DNA from: Candidatus Sulfotelmatobacter sp. | Lineage (GTDB): Bacteria; Eisenbacteria; RBG-16-71-46 | Length of the DNA: 32,575 bases | Assembly (NCBI GenBank): GCA_035498555.1 | Contig: DATKAB010000013.1 | Location: 1 to 32,575, forward strand | Direction: 5' to 3' | In this document: piece after piece, positions 16,114 through 24,835 of the stretch | How the letters are laid out: every line of letters starts with the position of its first letter | How positions within the stretch are numbered: the stretch's first letter is position 1 | The notes under the pieces: model-generated | The model's database searches: none | What the model saw: the letters and a program-made list of their open reading frames with translations, nothing else | What the model was told of the DNA's origin: nothing | Position numbers and translations under genes: made by a program

Positions 16114-18171
16114 ATGACCACTCCGAGATGGTGGCGCTGGTACTTGAGCGGCCTGTTCGCGGCGGCGCTCGGCTGGCGGCTCGTGACGCTCTGGCGGCTG
16201 TCGCAGGGCCCTCTGCTGCGGCTGATCCGTGATGATTCCCGGGTCTACTGGAACTGGGCCACCGAGATCCGTGCCGGGCAGTGGCTCCCGACCCGGCCGT
16301 TCTTCTTCGGGCCTCTCTATCCGTATTTCCTGGCATTCCTGCGCACCATCGGGGGCGATCAGGCCATGCCCGTGTTCGTGTTTCAGGGCGTGATGGGAGC
16401 GATCGCCGTGGCCCTGCTCGCCGACGCGGGCCGACGCGTCTCCTCACCCATCGCCGGCGCGATCGTCGGGATCTTCCTCGCCGGTTACTCGATGTCGGTG
16501 TTCTTCGAGAACATGATCCTCGGCGAGAGCCTGCTCTTTCTGCTCGGCAGCGTGGCGCTCTGGCTGATGGTTCGAGACCACGGGCGCCCCGCCTGGTTGA
16601 TGGGCCTGCTCGTCGCGTTGATGTCGTTGGGGCGTCCGACCTTCATGCTGCTTCTGATTCCGCTCGCCGTGCTGATCTGGAAGACGCGCCCGGTGCAACC
16701 GCTTCCTTCGCTCGCGGCGCTCGTGGCTGCGCCGCTGATCGCGATTCTCGCCACCGGCTTCTACCACCAGCGCGTGATCGGCGCGTTCATTCCGCTCACC
16801 TACAGCGGCGGTTACAACCTCTACATCGGCAACGGCCCGCAGGCGACCGGCGCGTTCCAGATGTTCAGCGATGCCTCGGCGACGGTGTCGGGCGGCGACA
16901 CGCAGTCCGACGCGCTCGCCGCCTGGGACGGACGCGCGTACCTCTCGCATTCCGCGCGGCGCGAACTCGGGCCCGCGGCAAGCTCGCGCTACTGGCGCGA
17001 CCTGGCGCTCGACCACATGAAGTCGGACCCGATCAGCGCCGCCCGCCTGCTTCTCGGCAAGATCGCCTTGCTCTTCAATCATCGTGAAATCCCACAGTTC
17101 ATGGACCCCCGCGTTTCCGAGCGCGTCGCCGGGCCGCTGGGGTGGCCGCTGTCGCTCGAGTTCGCCTTCATCGCGATCCTGGGGCTGGCGGCCATCCCGC
17201 TCGCGTGGTCGCGCGGGCCGGAAGCACGAGCGGCCATCGGATACCTCACCTTGCTGGTGCTGGGGATTGCGGTCTTCTTCGTCGTGGACCGCTACCGGAT
17301 TCATCTCGTGCCTCCGCTTGCCGTGCTGAGCGCGATGTCGATCGCGGCGCTCGCGGGGTGGAAGACGATTCCCCGCCGGCGGCAGCTGGTCATGATCGCG
17401 ATCGCGGTCGCTGCCGGCGCGCTGGCGTTCGCGCCGCTGTTCGGCTCCACTCCGACCATCGACGAGTGGAACGACTCCGTCACGCTCGGTGACGCGTGGC
17501 TCACGGCCGGCGACGCGCAGAAGGCAATTCCGTGGTTCGAGCGCGCGGCCGCACTCGACCGCTCCGGCGCGCTCGCCGACACTTCTTCCCTGCCGATTCG
17601 ACTCGCGCGCGCGGCGTTCTATCAGAGTTTCGCGATCGCCGAGTCCCGCGCGGGTCACGATCGCGAGGCGCTGGCCGCCTTGACCACCGCCGTACGCCTC
17701 GCGCCCGAGTCCCGACCGCTGCGCGCCCGCTACGCCGAGCAGCTCGTACTTTGCGGCGAGCTGGACCGCGCGCGCGACGAATACCGGGCCGCCGGCGTTT
17801 CGGGACGCGCCGCCGCGGATCCGTTGCTCGAGGAGGCGGCGCGCCAGGACCGGCTCGGGCATGCCAAGACCACTCGTGACTGCCTCGAGGTCGCGATCAC
17901 GCTCGATCCCGGCAACGAACCCGCGACCGTCGCCCTGGTGCGTACTCACATCGTGGCCAACGAGCTCGAGGCGGCGCGCGACCTGCTGCGTGCCGGCGTC
18001 GCCGCAGGGCTCGACGCCAACGTCGCGCGCGCTCACCAGGCGTGGATCGCGCAAGCCGCGGGTGACACGGCGGCGGCGCGACGGATGATCGCGGCGATTC
18101 CGGAGTCGGTGCGCGTCTTCGATCCGCGCGTCGCCGGAACGCTGGCGCTCGCTTCGGCGCGACGGAAGTGA
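16114..18171 (+). CDS. GT-C-like membrane glycosyltransferase with C-terminal helical (TPR-like) repeats
   Basis: A 685-residue protein. Residues 1-440 hold about ten to eleven hydrophobic helices. After the first helix comes I-R-D-D-S-R-V-Y-W, matching the acidic first-loop motif of GT-C enzymes that use polyprenyl-phosphate sugars. G-P-L-Y-P-Y-F is the next conserved loop, and D-R-Y-R-I-H-L-V-P-P near 390 is the late-helix motif of the PMT/ArnT-like group. From about 450 to 685 the sequence is soluble and helical, with repeats such as D-A-W-L-T-A-G-D-A-Q-K-A and L-D-P-G-N-E-P-A-T that resemble TPR units. It should transfer sugars or act as a related membrane transferase at the periplasmic face, with the repeats offering a protein-binding tail. 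No strong Shine-Dalgarno precedes the ATG. The decayed homologue lies just upstream, so the pair may once have been a two-gene set. Confidence 0.78.
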   Translation: MTTPRWWRWYLSGLFAAALGWRLVTLWRLSQGPLLRLIRDDSRVYWNWATEIRAGQWLPTRPFFFGPLYPYFLAFLRTIGGDQAMPVFVFQGVMGAIAVALLADAGRRVSSPIAGAIVGIFLAGYSMSVFFENMILGESLLFLLGSVALWLMVRDHGRPAWLMGLLVALMSLGRPTFMLLLIPLAVLIWKTRPVQPLPSLAALVAAPLIAILATGFYHQRVIGAFIPLTYSGGYNLYIGNGPQATGAFQMFSDASATVSGGDTQSDALAAWDGRAYLSHSARRELGPAASSRYWRDLALDHMKSDPISAARLLLGKIALLFNHREIPQFMDPRVSERVAGPLGWPLSLEFAFIAILGLAAIPLAWSRGPEARAAIGYLTLLVLGIAVFFVVDRYRIHLVPPLAVLSAMSIAALAGWKTIPRRRQLVMIAIAVAAGALAFAPLFGSTPTIDEWNDSVTLGDAWLTAGDAQKAIPWFERAAALDRSGALADTSSLPIRLARAAFYQSFAIAESRAGHDREALAALTTAVRLAPESRPLRARYAEQLVLCGELDRARDEYRAAGVSGRAAADPLLEEAARQDRLGHAKTTRDCLEVAITLDPGNEPATVALVRTHIVANELEAARDLLRAGVAAGLDANVARAHQAWIAQAAGDTAAARRMIAAIPESVRVFDPRVAGTLALASARRK

Positions 18172-18273
18172 GCGCCAGGCGCCCGGCGAGAATCGCGCTT
18201 GCTTTCCCTCTCCCATTGCCGCATCTTTGCGCCCGTCCGCGCCCGGGCACCGACCGAAGGTTGGTCGGGCGCG

Positions 18274-18359
18274 CGTCGTTAGGGGTGGCCGGAGAAATCC
18301 CGGCCTGAGAGCACACCCTTCGAACCTGAACTGGTTGATACCAGCGTAGGGAAACGGCG
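18274..18359 (+). promoter_or_regulatory. TPP riboswitch (THI element)
   Basis: The conserved TPP aptamer blocks appear in order: AGGGGTG, GGCCTGAGA (the pyrimidine-sensing CUGAGA), ACCCTTCGAACCTGA, CTGG...ACCAGCGTAGGGAA. One position departs from the usual TAATACC (here TGATACC). P1 can be drawn as CGTCGTT (18274-18280) with AACGGCG (18353-18359), seven pairs with one wobble. The aptamer binds thiamin pyrophosphate and should lower expression of the two transport genes downstream when TPP is plentiful. The expression platform is the terminator at 18389-18415. Confidence 0.95.
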
Positions 18360-18388
18360 AAGACAAGCGAGCTCTCCGGTTGCCTTCC

Positions 18389-18415
18389 AGCCGTCCCTCA
18401 CGCGGGCGGCTTTTT
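18389..18415 (+). terminator. Intrinsic terminator of the TPP riboswitch
   Basis: AGCCGTCC (18389-18396) pairs with GGGCGGCT (18404-18411) around a 7-base loop, followed by TTTT and a further T-rich stretch. The 5' arm also complements aptamer sequence: GCCGTCCC (18390-18397) can pair with GGG-AA-ACGGC (18349-18358), forming an antiterminator. ACGGC is also part of P1, so TPP-bound P1 frees the terminator. This predicts transcriptional shut-off by TPP. Confidence 0.88.
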
Positions 18416-18485
18416 CGTTTCGCCGCGCGCGGCCACACGCCGCGCGACGTCGCGAGACCTCGATCCGCCCGCAGGGGATGCGCGC

Positions 18486-19880
18486 ATGTTCAGCCACAGT
18501 CCACTCGACTGGGGACTGGTCGCACTCTATTTCGCGTTTCTGGCGGCGGTCTGGCTGCGCCTGTTCGGCACCAGCAAGACGCCGCTCGAGTATCTGCTCG
18601 CGGGCCGCCGCGTCACGCTGCCGGCGTTCGTGGCCACGCTGGTCGTCACCTGGTACGGTGGCATCCTCGGCGTCGGCGAGTATTCGTACCGCTACGGGCT
18701 CGCCAACTGGGTGGTATTCGGCGTGCCCTACTACATCGGCGCGTTGCTGTTCGCGCTGTTGTTCGCGCGCCGGGCGCGCGAGGCCGCGCTGACCACCCTG
18801 CCCGATCTGCTGCTCAAGAGCTATGGGCGCGGCCCGGCCCTGATCGGCGCGACCGCCGTGTTCATCATCTCGGCGCCGGCCGCCTATGTGTTGATGCTCG
18901 GCACCTTGTTCGCCGCGATGTTCGGGCTGCCCCTGGTGCCGTGCATCGTCGCCTCGTCGCTGCTCTCGGTCTTCTACATCCATCGCGGCGGCCTGCGAAG
19001 CGTGGTCTTCACCGACCAGGTGCAGTTCGTGCTGATGTACCTCGGCTTCATCATCCTGCTCGCGGTGCTGGTGGCGAAGCAGGGCGGCCTGCCATTCCTC
19101 GAGCAGCGCCTGCCGCCCGAGCTGTTCACCTGGCGCGGGGGCAATCCCCCCGGCGCGATCCTGGTCTGGTACTTCATCGCGCTCTCGGCGCTGGTGGATC
19201 CGGGCTTCTGGCAGCGCGCCTACGCCGCGCGCGATCCCGAGATCGCGAAGCAGGGCGTGCTGTGGTCGATCGTATGCTGGGCGATCTTCGACTTCCTCAC
19301 CACCGCATGCGGGATGTACGCGCGCGCCCTGCTGCCGAATCTGGCGCAGCCGGTCTATGCGTTTCCCGAGATCGCCAACCTCACGCTGCCGCCGTTCGCG
19401 CTCGGCCTCTTCTACCTGGCGATGATCGCCACGGTGATGAGCACCATCGATTCCTACGGCTTCATCGCCGCCACCACCATTGGCCGCGACGTGATCTGGC
19501 GGTTGCAGCGCGGTGCGGACGAGGCGAAGGCGGTTTCGTATTCGAGATGGGGGCTGTGGATCGCGGCACTGTTCGCCACCGTGCTGGCGATCGCCAGGCA
19601 GAGCGTCATCGACCTGTGGCACGACCTGGGCTCGATCACCACGCCGGCGCTGCTGCTCCCGGTCGGCACTGCGCTGCTCGGGCGCGGCCGTCTTGGCCAC
19701 CACTGGACCACCGCCGCCATGGCGATTCCATTCTTGGTCTCATTCGGCTGGATCGTGGCCCGCATGCTTGACGTACGCGGGCGCAATCCCTTTTCCATCG
19801 AACCCATCTACGCCGGGCTCGGCGCCTCGCTGCTGATCTATGCGGCGGGCCACGCGCTCCAGCGAGGAGACCACTCGTGA
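18486..19880 (+). CDS. Sodium:solute symporter (SSS family), probable thiamin or precursor transporter
   Basis: A 464-residue inner-membrane protein with about 13 hydrophobic helices, the SSS/PF00474 length and topology. Near residues 38-70 it has the family's A-G-R-R-V-T-L-P...W-Y-G-G-I-L-G-V-G-E region on TM2, where sodium ligands sit in this family. The ATG is preceded by AGGGG 8-9 bases upstream. It is the first gene after the TPP riboswitch terminator, and its stop overlaps the receptor start (GTGA). SSS transporters under TPP control are known; comparative genomics named one such type ThiV and proposed hydroxymethylpyrimidine as substrate. By context this protein imports thiamin, a thiamin phosphate or a precursor moiety across the inner membrane. 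Which one cannot be decided from sequence. There is no biosynthetic thi gene in the window. Confidence 0.87.
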   Translation: MFSHSPLDWGLVALYFAFLAAVWLRLFGTSKTPLEYLLAGRRVTLPAFVATLVVTWYGGILGVGEYSYRYGLANWVVFGVPYYIGALLFALLFARRAREAALTTLPDLLLKSYGRGPALIGATAVFIISAPAAYVLMLGTLFAAMFGLPLVPCIVASSLLSVFYIHRGGLRSVVFTDQVQFVLMYLGFIILLAVLVAKQGGLPFLEQRLPPELFTWRGGNPPGAILVWYFIALSALVDPGFWQRAYAARDPEIAKQGVLWSIVCWAIFDFLTTACGMYARALLPNLAQPVYAFPEIANLTLPPFALGLFYLAMIATVMSTIDSYGFIAATTIGRDVIWRLQRGADEAKAVSYSRWGLWIAALFATVLAIARQSVIDLWHDLGSITTPALLLPVGTALLGRGRLGHHWTTAAMAIPFLVSFGWIVARMLDVRGRNPFSIEPIYAGLGASLLIYAAGHALQRGDHS

Positions 19881-22201
19881 ATTTCGGTGCGCGCTACTGC
19901 GTCGCCCTGTTCGCGGCAACACTGCTCATCCCGACGCCCGCCAACGCCGCCGCACCCGCCGACTCGGCCGCCGCCGACACCTTTTCCCGCGTGGTGACGT
20001 TGCCGGTGACCGAGGTGAGCACCACGCGATTCACCTCGACTTCGCCAATCGCCAGAACCACCCTGGATCGCAGGGAGGTTCTGTCGCGCACCTGGGGCCA
20101 GGACACGCCCATGGCGATCGCCTCGATGCCCGACGCCTACGCCTACTCCGACGCGGGAAACGGAGTGGGCTACTCGTATCTCTCGATCCGCGGATTTCCG
20201 CAGCGGCGAATCAGCGTGTTGATCGACGGCGTGCCGCTCAACGACCCCGAGTCGCACGAGGTTTACTGGATCGATCATCCCGACCTGCTGGCCTCGACCG
20301 CCGAGGTCACCATGCAGCGCGGCGTCGGCGCGGCGCTCTACGGCGCGGCGGCGGTGGGCGGTAGCGTCAACCTGACGACCTCCCCGTTCACGCATGCTCC
20401 CGAGCAGCGCCTCACCGTGGACTACGGCTCGTTCGAGACCAAGCGCCTCACCTTCGAGGGCAACTCCGGCGATCTCGACGGCGGCTGGAACCTCTACGGG
20501 CGATACTCGCGCATCAGCAGCTTCGGCTACCGCGATCAATCGTGGTCGAAGCTGTGGTCGTATCTGCTGGCGGCGAGAAAGCTGGTGGGCCGCCAATCCT
20601 TCCAGGTGAACCTGTTCGGCGGGCCGGAAGAGACTCACCTGGCCTACTACGGTCTGTCGCCCGAGGCCATGGCCGAGGACCGGCGTTTCAATCCGCTCAC
20701 CTTCCCCGACGAGCGCGATCATTTCTTCGAGCCGCACTACGTCCTGCTGCACAACTGGGCGCCGAGCGAGCGCCTTTCGATCAGCAACACCGTCTTCTAT
20801 TTCGACGGCAAGGGCTACTACGATGAGCAGCGCTTCGAGGAGCCCCTGGCCAGCTATCGCCTGGCGAGCTGGACCACGACCGACTCGACGCTGGCGCCGC
20901 GCGACTACTATCAGCAGGACGCCAGCGGCGCGCTCACCCAGGACGTCAACGGCAAGTTCACCATCATCAGCACCGACGTGGTGCGCCGGCGCACGATCGT
21001 GGATCAGCACTACGGCTGGCTGCCCAGGGCCTCGTGGCAGCAGCCCCACGGCACGCTGATCGTGGGCGGCGAGATGCGCTGGCACGACGGACATCACTAC
21101 GGCGCGATTCAGAGCGGCTCGAACTTGCCGCCCGGGACGGGGCCCAACCCGCTCTACTACGACTTCCATCCGCGCACGTTTTCGGGCGGGATCTTCGCGC
21201 GCGAGGAATGGAATCCGTCGGCCGCGTTCAGCGTCACCGCCGACGCGGCCTGGCGGTACCAGTCCTACGACATGCGCGGCGACAACTTCGACGGCGTCAA
21301 CTTCATCCAGAGCTATGATTTCTTCCTGCCGCGCCTGGGGCTGGCCTGGCAGCCGGGCAAACGCGCGGTCGCCCTGTTCGCGTCGTGGGCGCAGACCTCG
21401 CGCGAGCCCGCGCTCCAGAATCTCTACGATGGAGAGGACTATCCGAGCGCGCCGCTGTTCGCGCACCAGGATCCCGCCACCCATACCTGGACCGACCCGC
21501 TGATCCGCCCGGAGCGCGTCAACGACTTCGAGGCTGGCGCGGCCTGGTCGGGCGGCTCTTCACGGGCGCCCGGCGGCGCCAGCGGCCCGGCGGCCGCGCT
21601 CACCGTGAATCTCTTCCGCATGGACTTCCGCGACGAGCTGGTGGACGCCGGTCAGTTCAACACCGATCTCGGAGTGCCGGAGGTGGCCAATGCCGCGCGC
21701 TCGCTGCACGAAGGGGTGGAGCTGGCGGGAATGGCGGCGCGCTCGCTCGGCCGGACGTCGCGCGCGGTGCTCAACGGCAACGCCACCTTCAGTGACAACC
21801 ATTTCATCGATTACGTGGAGTATGACGATCTCGGGAACCCGTCCACCTTCAACGGCAACACCATCGGCCTGTTCCCCGATCTGCTCGTCAACCTCGAGCT
21901 GAGGGTCGAATCCACCCGCGGCTGGCTGGCGGCGGCGACGCACAGCGCCGGGCGCATGTACATGGACAACTCGCAGGAAAACTCGCGCAGCATCGACCCG
22001 CACACGGTGCTCGATCTGTCGGGCGGAACCGGATTCCGTCTCGGCGCCTCCCGCCTCGATCTCACGGTGCGACTGCTCAACGCCACCAATCTGTTCTACG
22101 ACGCGAGCGGCTACGGGTACACGTATCTGGGCGTCCGCTACGCCGAGTACATTCCGGCCGCGACGCGAAATTACATGGCGCAGGTGAGCATGAGGTTCTG
22201 A
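19877..22201 (+). CDS. TonB-dependent outer-membrane receptor, probable thiamin-compound receptor
   Basis: A 774-residue protein starting at GTG with AGGAG 7 bases upstream, overlapping the symporter stop. A signal peptide ends at A-N-A (near residue 24). A possible TonB box (T-L-P-V-T-E-V) lies near residue 40. The plug domain shows S-I-R-G-F-P-Q-R-R-I-S-V-L-I-D-G-V-P-L-N-D and the closing V-T-M-Q-R-G-V-G-A-A-L-Y-G-A-A-A-V-G-G-S. The rest is a barrel of amphipathic strands ending in M-R-F, with the C-terminal Phe needed for outer-membrane assembly. Sharing the TPP riboswitch with the symporter indicates uptake of a thiamin-related compound, as for the receptors under THI elements described in Bacteroidetes and Xanthomonas (Omr1 type). 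The gene ends 10 bases from the convergent deacetylase gene. Confidence 0.9.
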   Translation: MNFGARYCVALFAATLLIPTPANAAAPADSAAADTFSRVVTLPVTEVSTTRFTSTSPIARTTLDRREVLSRTWGQDTPMAIASMPDAYAYSDAGNGVGYSYLSIRGFPQRRISVLIDGVPLNDPESHEVYWIDHPDLLASTAEVTMQRGVGAALYGAAAVGGSVNLTTSPFTHAPEQRLTVDYGSFETKRLTFEGNSGDLDGGWNLYGRYSRISSFGYRDQSWSKLWSYLLAARKLVGRQSFQVNLFGGPEETHLAYYGLSPEAMAEDRRFNPLTFPDERDHFFEPHYVLLHNWAPSERLSISNTVFYFDGKGYYDEQRFEEPLASYRLASWTTTDSTLAPRDYYQQDASGALTQDVNGKFTIISTDVVRRRTIVDQHYGWLPRASWQQPHGTLIVGGEMRWHDGHHYGAIQSGSNLPPGTGPNPLYYDFHPRTFSGGIFAREEWNPSAAFSVTADAAWRYQSYDMRGDNFDGVNFIQSYDFFLPRLGLAWQPGKRAVALFASWAQTSREPALQNLYDGEDYPSAPLFAHQDPATHTWTDPLIRPERVNDFEAGAAWSGGSSRAPGGASGPAAALTVNLFRMDFRDELVDAGQFNTDLGVPEVANAARSLHEGVELAGMAARSLGRTSRAVLNGNATFSDNHFIDYVEYDDLGNPSTFNGNTIGLFPDLLVNLELRVESTRGWLAAATHSAGRMYMDNSQENSRSIDPHTVLDLSGGTGFRLGASRLDLTVRLLNATNLFYDASGYGYTYLGVRYAEYIPAATRNYMAQVSMRF

Positions 22202-22215
22202 GCGCGATCGCTCAG
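22198..22215. terminator. Perfect palindrome containing both convergent stop codons
   Basis: CTGAGCG (22198-22204) and CGCTCAG (22209-22215) form a perfect 7-bp stem around CGAT. The receptor's TGA (22199-22201) sits in one arm and the deacetylase's TGA (22212-22214 on the minus strand) in the other. It contains GCGATCGC. The hairpin would form in either transcript and could pause or stop polymerase from both sides, but there is no T-run, so terminator activity is unproven. Confidence 0.35.
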
Positions 22216-23684
22216 TCGGTCGCGGAATCCAATTCAAGTCGGCGATTTCGCTCGCGCCACCATTCGGCGATCTCGCCCACATTCGCGACCCAGGCGCCGC
22301 GCGCGACCAGGTGATCGAGCGCCGCGACGAAGCACGACCACCAGCCGGGAAACAGGCGTTCGGCAGCCGCATTGGGATGCCAGAGCAGGCCGGCGAGCCC
22401 GCCCACCCGCTCGACCGACTCGAGATGCTCGAGCGTGCGCCTCACCGCGGCCTCCGGCGAGAGCTGGAAGGAGCGGAACAGGGCGCCATCCATGAGCGTG
22501 AGCGGCACCTCGAGGAGCCGGTGGGCCTGGAGTGCTCCCGCGTTCCACGGATGAAAGGGGGCCGCGATCCCGGCGCGAAATCCGATCGCTTCGTTGTAGC
22601 CGAGGGTGGCGTCGGTGGTGAGGCCGGCGCCCTCCTGCGCGGCTAAGGTGCGGTCGATATCGAAGCGCAGATAGTGCTGGCGCGTGCTGGTGACCTCGCG
22701 CCCGGTCGCGCGCGCCACCCGTTCGCGCTCCGCTCTCAACACGCCGGCATCGCGCCACGAGCCATACGTGCCGTGGAGACCGATCTCGAAGCCACGCGCG
22801 CCAAGCGAACCGAACATCTGGCCGACCGACGTGGTTCGTCCTTCGAAGCTCAGCCGATCGGACAGAAGATAGGGAGCGTCGTACTCATGGGCGAGGCGCG
22901 TTTGTCCGAACACGAACCAGGTCGCTCTGAAGCCACGGTCGGCTTCTTGCTGCGCCCAACGCTCGAACTGCGAATAGGGATCGGAGCCGCTCGAAGCAAG
23001 CAGCGACCGCGACAACGCCGCGAGCCCGCCCCGGAACGCGTACGATTTCGGGGATCGTGAGAGGCTCAACAATCGCAACGATTGCGCCACCGAGCGCAGG
23101 CGCACGTCGTCGACGTCGTGGCTCAGGGCGACGGCGAAACGGGCGCCGTTCTTCCAGCGCGGCGTGCGCGGAAGCGACACGCCTCGTGAAGCGCACCACG
23201 CTTCGATCCGCGATCGCAACTGCTCGGCCGCCAGATTCACCCACGGGGTCTCGAGCAGCCCGATCCCGCCGAGCCGCGTGTACTCGCCGCTGTAGCATTG
23301 CCACTGGTCGCGCCGCGCGTCTTCGCGCTCTTCCTGTCGCGAGAGCACGTGCCACAACGATTGCAACCAGGCGCTGGGAAAATGGCCGGGCGAATCGGCC
23401 TTGGATGCTCCCGCGGGCGCCGCCAACGTGACGCCGTCGAACTTCACGCGCTCGAGCGTGGCCGCCTGCCATTCACGCCAGCCTTCGAATGCGATCACCG
23501 CGGCGGTATCGCGCGGCGCCGGCGCCTGCTGCCCGATCCAGACCACCGGCTGATCCGCCCGTGGTGTGTGATCGGGTGGATCCAGCCCCCACGGCGCGTC
23601 GAGCAGCGGCGCGATCGTGCTGATCGTCCAGCGCGTGCGCGGCTCCGCCCACGCCGGCCCGTCGAATCGGAACGAGATCCTCAT
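22212..23684 (-). CDS. Polysaccharide deacetylase-like protein
   Basis: A 490-residue protein starting at an ATG that overlaps the glycosyltransferase stop (ATGA); a much longer upstream frame is antisense-type shadow. Residues from about 180 carry the NodB-type core: A-L-S-H-D-V-D-D (Asp190, Asp192, Asp193 for general base and metal), F-R-A-T-W-F-V-F-G as the strand after it, and F-E-I-G-L-H-G-T-Y-G-S with metal-ligand His304. A late L-L-W-H-P-N segment could be the closing His motif. The N-terminal 180 residues are an additional domain seen in long deacetylase-like proteins of surface polysaccharide clusters. Likely role: removing acyl groups from a glycan, or a related hydrolase step. There is no signal peptide, so it is predicted cytoplasmic. 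It is the last gene of a four-gene operon. Confidence 0.8.
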   Translation of the reverse strand: MRISFRFDGPAWAEPRTRWTISTIAPLLDAPWGLDPPDHTPRADQPVVWIGQQAPAPRDTAAVIAFEGWREWQAATLERVKFDGVTLAAPAGASKADSPGHFPSAWLQSLWHVLSRQEEREDARRDQWQCYSGEYTRLGGIGLLETPWVNLAAEQLRSRIEAWCASRGVSLPRTPRWKNGARFAVALSHDVDDVRLRSVAQSLRLLSLSRSPKSYAFRGGLAALSRSLLASSGSDPYSQFERWAQQEADRGFRATWFVFGQTRLAHEYDAPYLLSDRLSFEGRTTSVGQMFGSLGARGFEIGLHGTYGSWRDAGVLRAERERVARATGREVTSTRQHYLRFDIDRTLAAQEGAGLTTDATLGYNEAIGFRAGIAAPFHPWNAGALQAHRLLEVPLTLMDGALFRSFQLSPEAAVRRTLEHLESVERVGGLAGLLWHPNAAAERLFPGWWSCFVAALDHLVARGAWVANVGEIAEWWRERNRRLELDSATD

Positions 23685-24835
23685 GCGCCAGGCTTCGCGC
23701 CGGCGGCTTCGAATCTGGACGCAGGCGTGCCACCCAGGATCGCCCGGTACTCCGCCAGGAGCCTCGCTCCCACCACCGGCAGGTCGTGGTGATGATCCAC
23801 GTAGCGCTGGCCGGCGACCCCCAGCATCGCGCGACGCGCGGGATCGCGCACCAGCTCGCGCAGCAAATCGGTGAGCGTGCCCGGCTCGGCGCTCTCGACC
23901 GGGCAGCCTTTCAATTGCGCCGAGAAGTCCTCGCGCAGGTAGGCGATCACGGTGCGGCCCATCGCCATCCCCTCGATCGCGAGCAGCCCGTACCAGCCCA
24001 TCATCAGCTGATCCACCAGGATGTCGCAGCCGGCGAGGAACTCCGGCATCGTCGCCCACGGGCGTCTTTCGATGAGCCGCAGCTCGACGTTCAATCCCTC
24101 GTCGCGCAGCTCCCGTGCCGCCGCCTCGACGTAGGCGGTGCCCTTGATCAACCGGTGGGTGGGCGCATGCGCGATCACCACCGGAGCGTGGACGCCGTCG
24201 CGGTGGCCGGCGTCGGGGAGAGCAAATTCGCGGGCGGCGCGCTTCCAGCGCTCGGCCTCGATCGCGAGCGGCAGCTGGACTCCGTTGGGCACCGACTCGG
24301 CGAGATCGAGCGTCGAGAAGAACACGCGATCGGCGTACCGCGCCGCCTGCTCGGCGAGCCACTGCTGGTGCCAGGGATGACAGAACGGGTTGCACTCGGT
24401 GCAGGTCGCGAGCCGATGCCGTGCGCGCATCAACTCGCGATTGCGGATCTCGCAGCCGTGAAAGTGGAACACGATGCGTTTGCCCATCCGCTTCAGCAGC
24501 GGCAGATCCCAGTGCCCGCGCAAGGCCTGCGGCTGCTCGCGCGGATGCACGTAGAAGAAGCTGGTGCCGAAGTGAAAGTGGAACACGTCGTAATGACCGG
24601 CCCAGCGCGCGAACGCGCCGGCCATGCCGACCAGCCGGCCGAGCCCGGTGCGATGGCGGTCGAGATCGACGATCAACTCGGGCCGCCGCCCGTCCCAGTC
24701 GACGCGATAGGCGAGCGAGTCGGACTCGCAGCCCAGATCCCGAAGCGCGCGCGCCAGCATCATGCCCTGGCCGGCCACTTCATAGGTGCCGTGCAGCACG
24801 CGCAGCGGCCGGCCGCGGTGGAGAGGCGCGCTCAT
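23681..24835 (-). CDS. Glycosyltransferase family 4-like protein
   Basis: A 384-residue GT-B protein. The N-terminal half opens with R-V-L-H-G-T-Y-E-V-A-G-Q-G, the glycine-rich acceptor-side loop, and D-V-F-H-F-H-F-G-T. The C-terminal half shows V-I-A-H-A-P-T-H-R-L-I-K-G-T at the donor domain entry and G-L-L-A-I-E-G-M-A-M-G-R-T-V-I-A-Y, the E-x-x-A-x-G region that contacts the nucleotide sugar. A C-T-E-C-N-P-F-C-H patch near residue 145 could bind metal, which is unusual for GT4 enzymes. The start at 24835 overlaps the PHP gene stop (ATGA); an upstream ATG at 24946 was rejected as it lies inside the PHP gene. Probable role: adding a sugar during cell-surface glycan assembly at the cytoplasmic face. 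Confidence 0.83.
   Translation of the reverse strand: MSAPLHRGRPLRVLHGTYEVAGQGMMLARALRDLGCESDSLAYRVDWDGRRPELIVDLDRHRTGLGRLVGMAGAFARWAGHYDVFHFHFGTSFFYVHPREQPQALRGHWDLPLLKRMGKRIVFHFHGCEIRNRELMRARHRLATCTECNPFCHPWHQQWLAEQAARYADRVFFSTLDLAESVPNGVQLPLAIEAERWKRAAREFALPDAGHRDGVHAPVVIAHAPTHRLIKGTAYVEAAARELRDEGLNVELRLIERRPWATMPEFLAGCDILVDQLMMGWYGLLAIEGMAMGRTVIAYLREDFSAQLKGCPVESAEPGTLTDLLRELVRDPARRAMLGVAGQRYVDHHHDLPVVGARLLAEYRAILGGTPASRFEAAGAKPGA

Noticed and set aside
15822-16121. Possible transposase remnant (short I-A-Y-N run) in the gap after the decayed glycosyltransferase
   Set aside because: Only a few residues match, no terminal repeats or other transposase motifs are visible, and the frame has no supporting context.
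18239-18279. GC-rich inverted repeat just upstream of the TPP aptamer, considered as a terminator for the preceding gene
   Set aside because: CCGACC/GGTCGG arms can pair but no T-run follows, and part of the 3' side merges into the aptamer P1 strand.
18279-19703. 474-codon minus-strand open frame across the riboswitch and symporter
   Set aside because: Charged low-complexity composition; the plus strand has a riboswitch and a recognisable membrane transporter.
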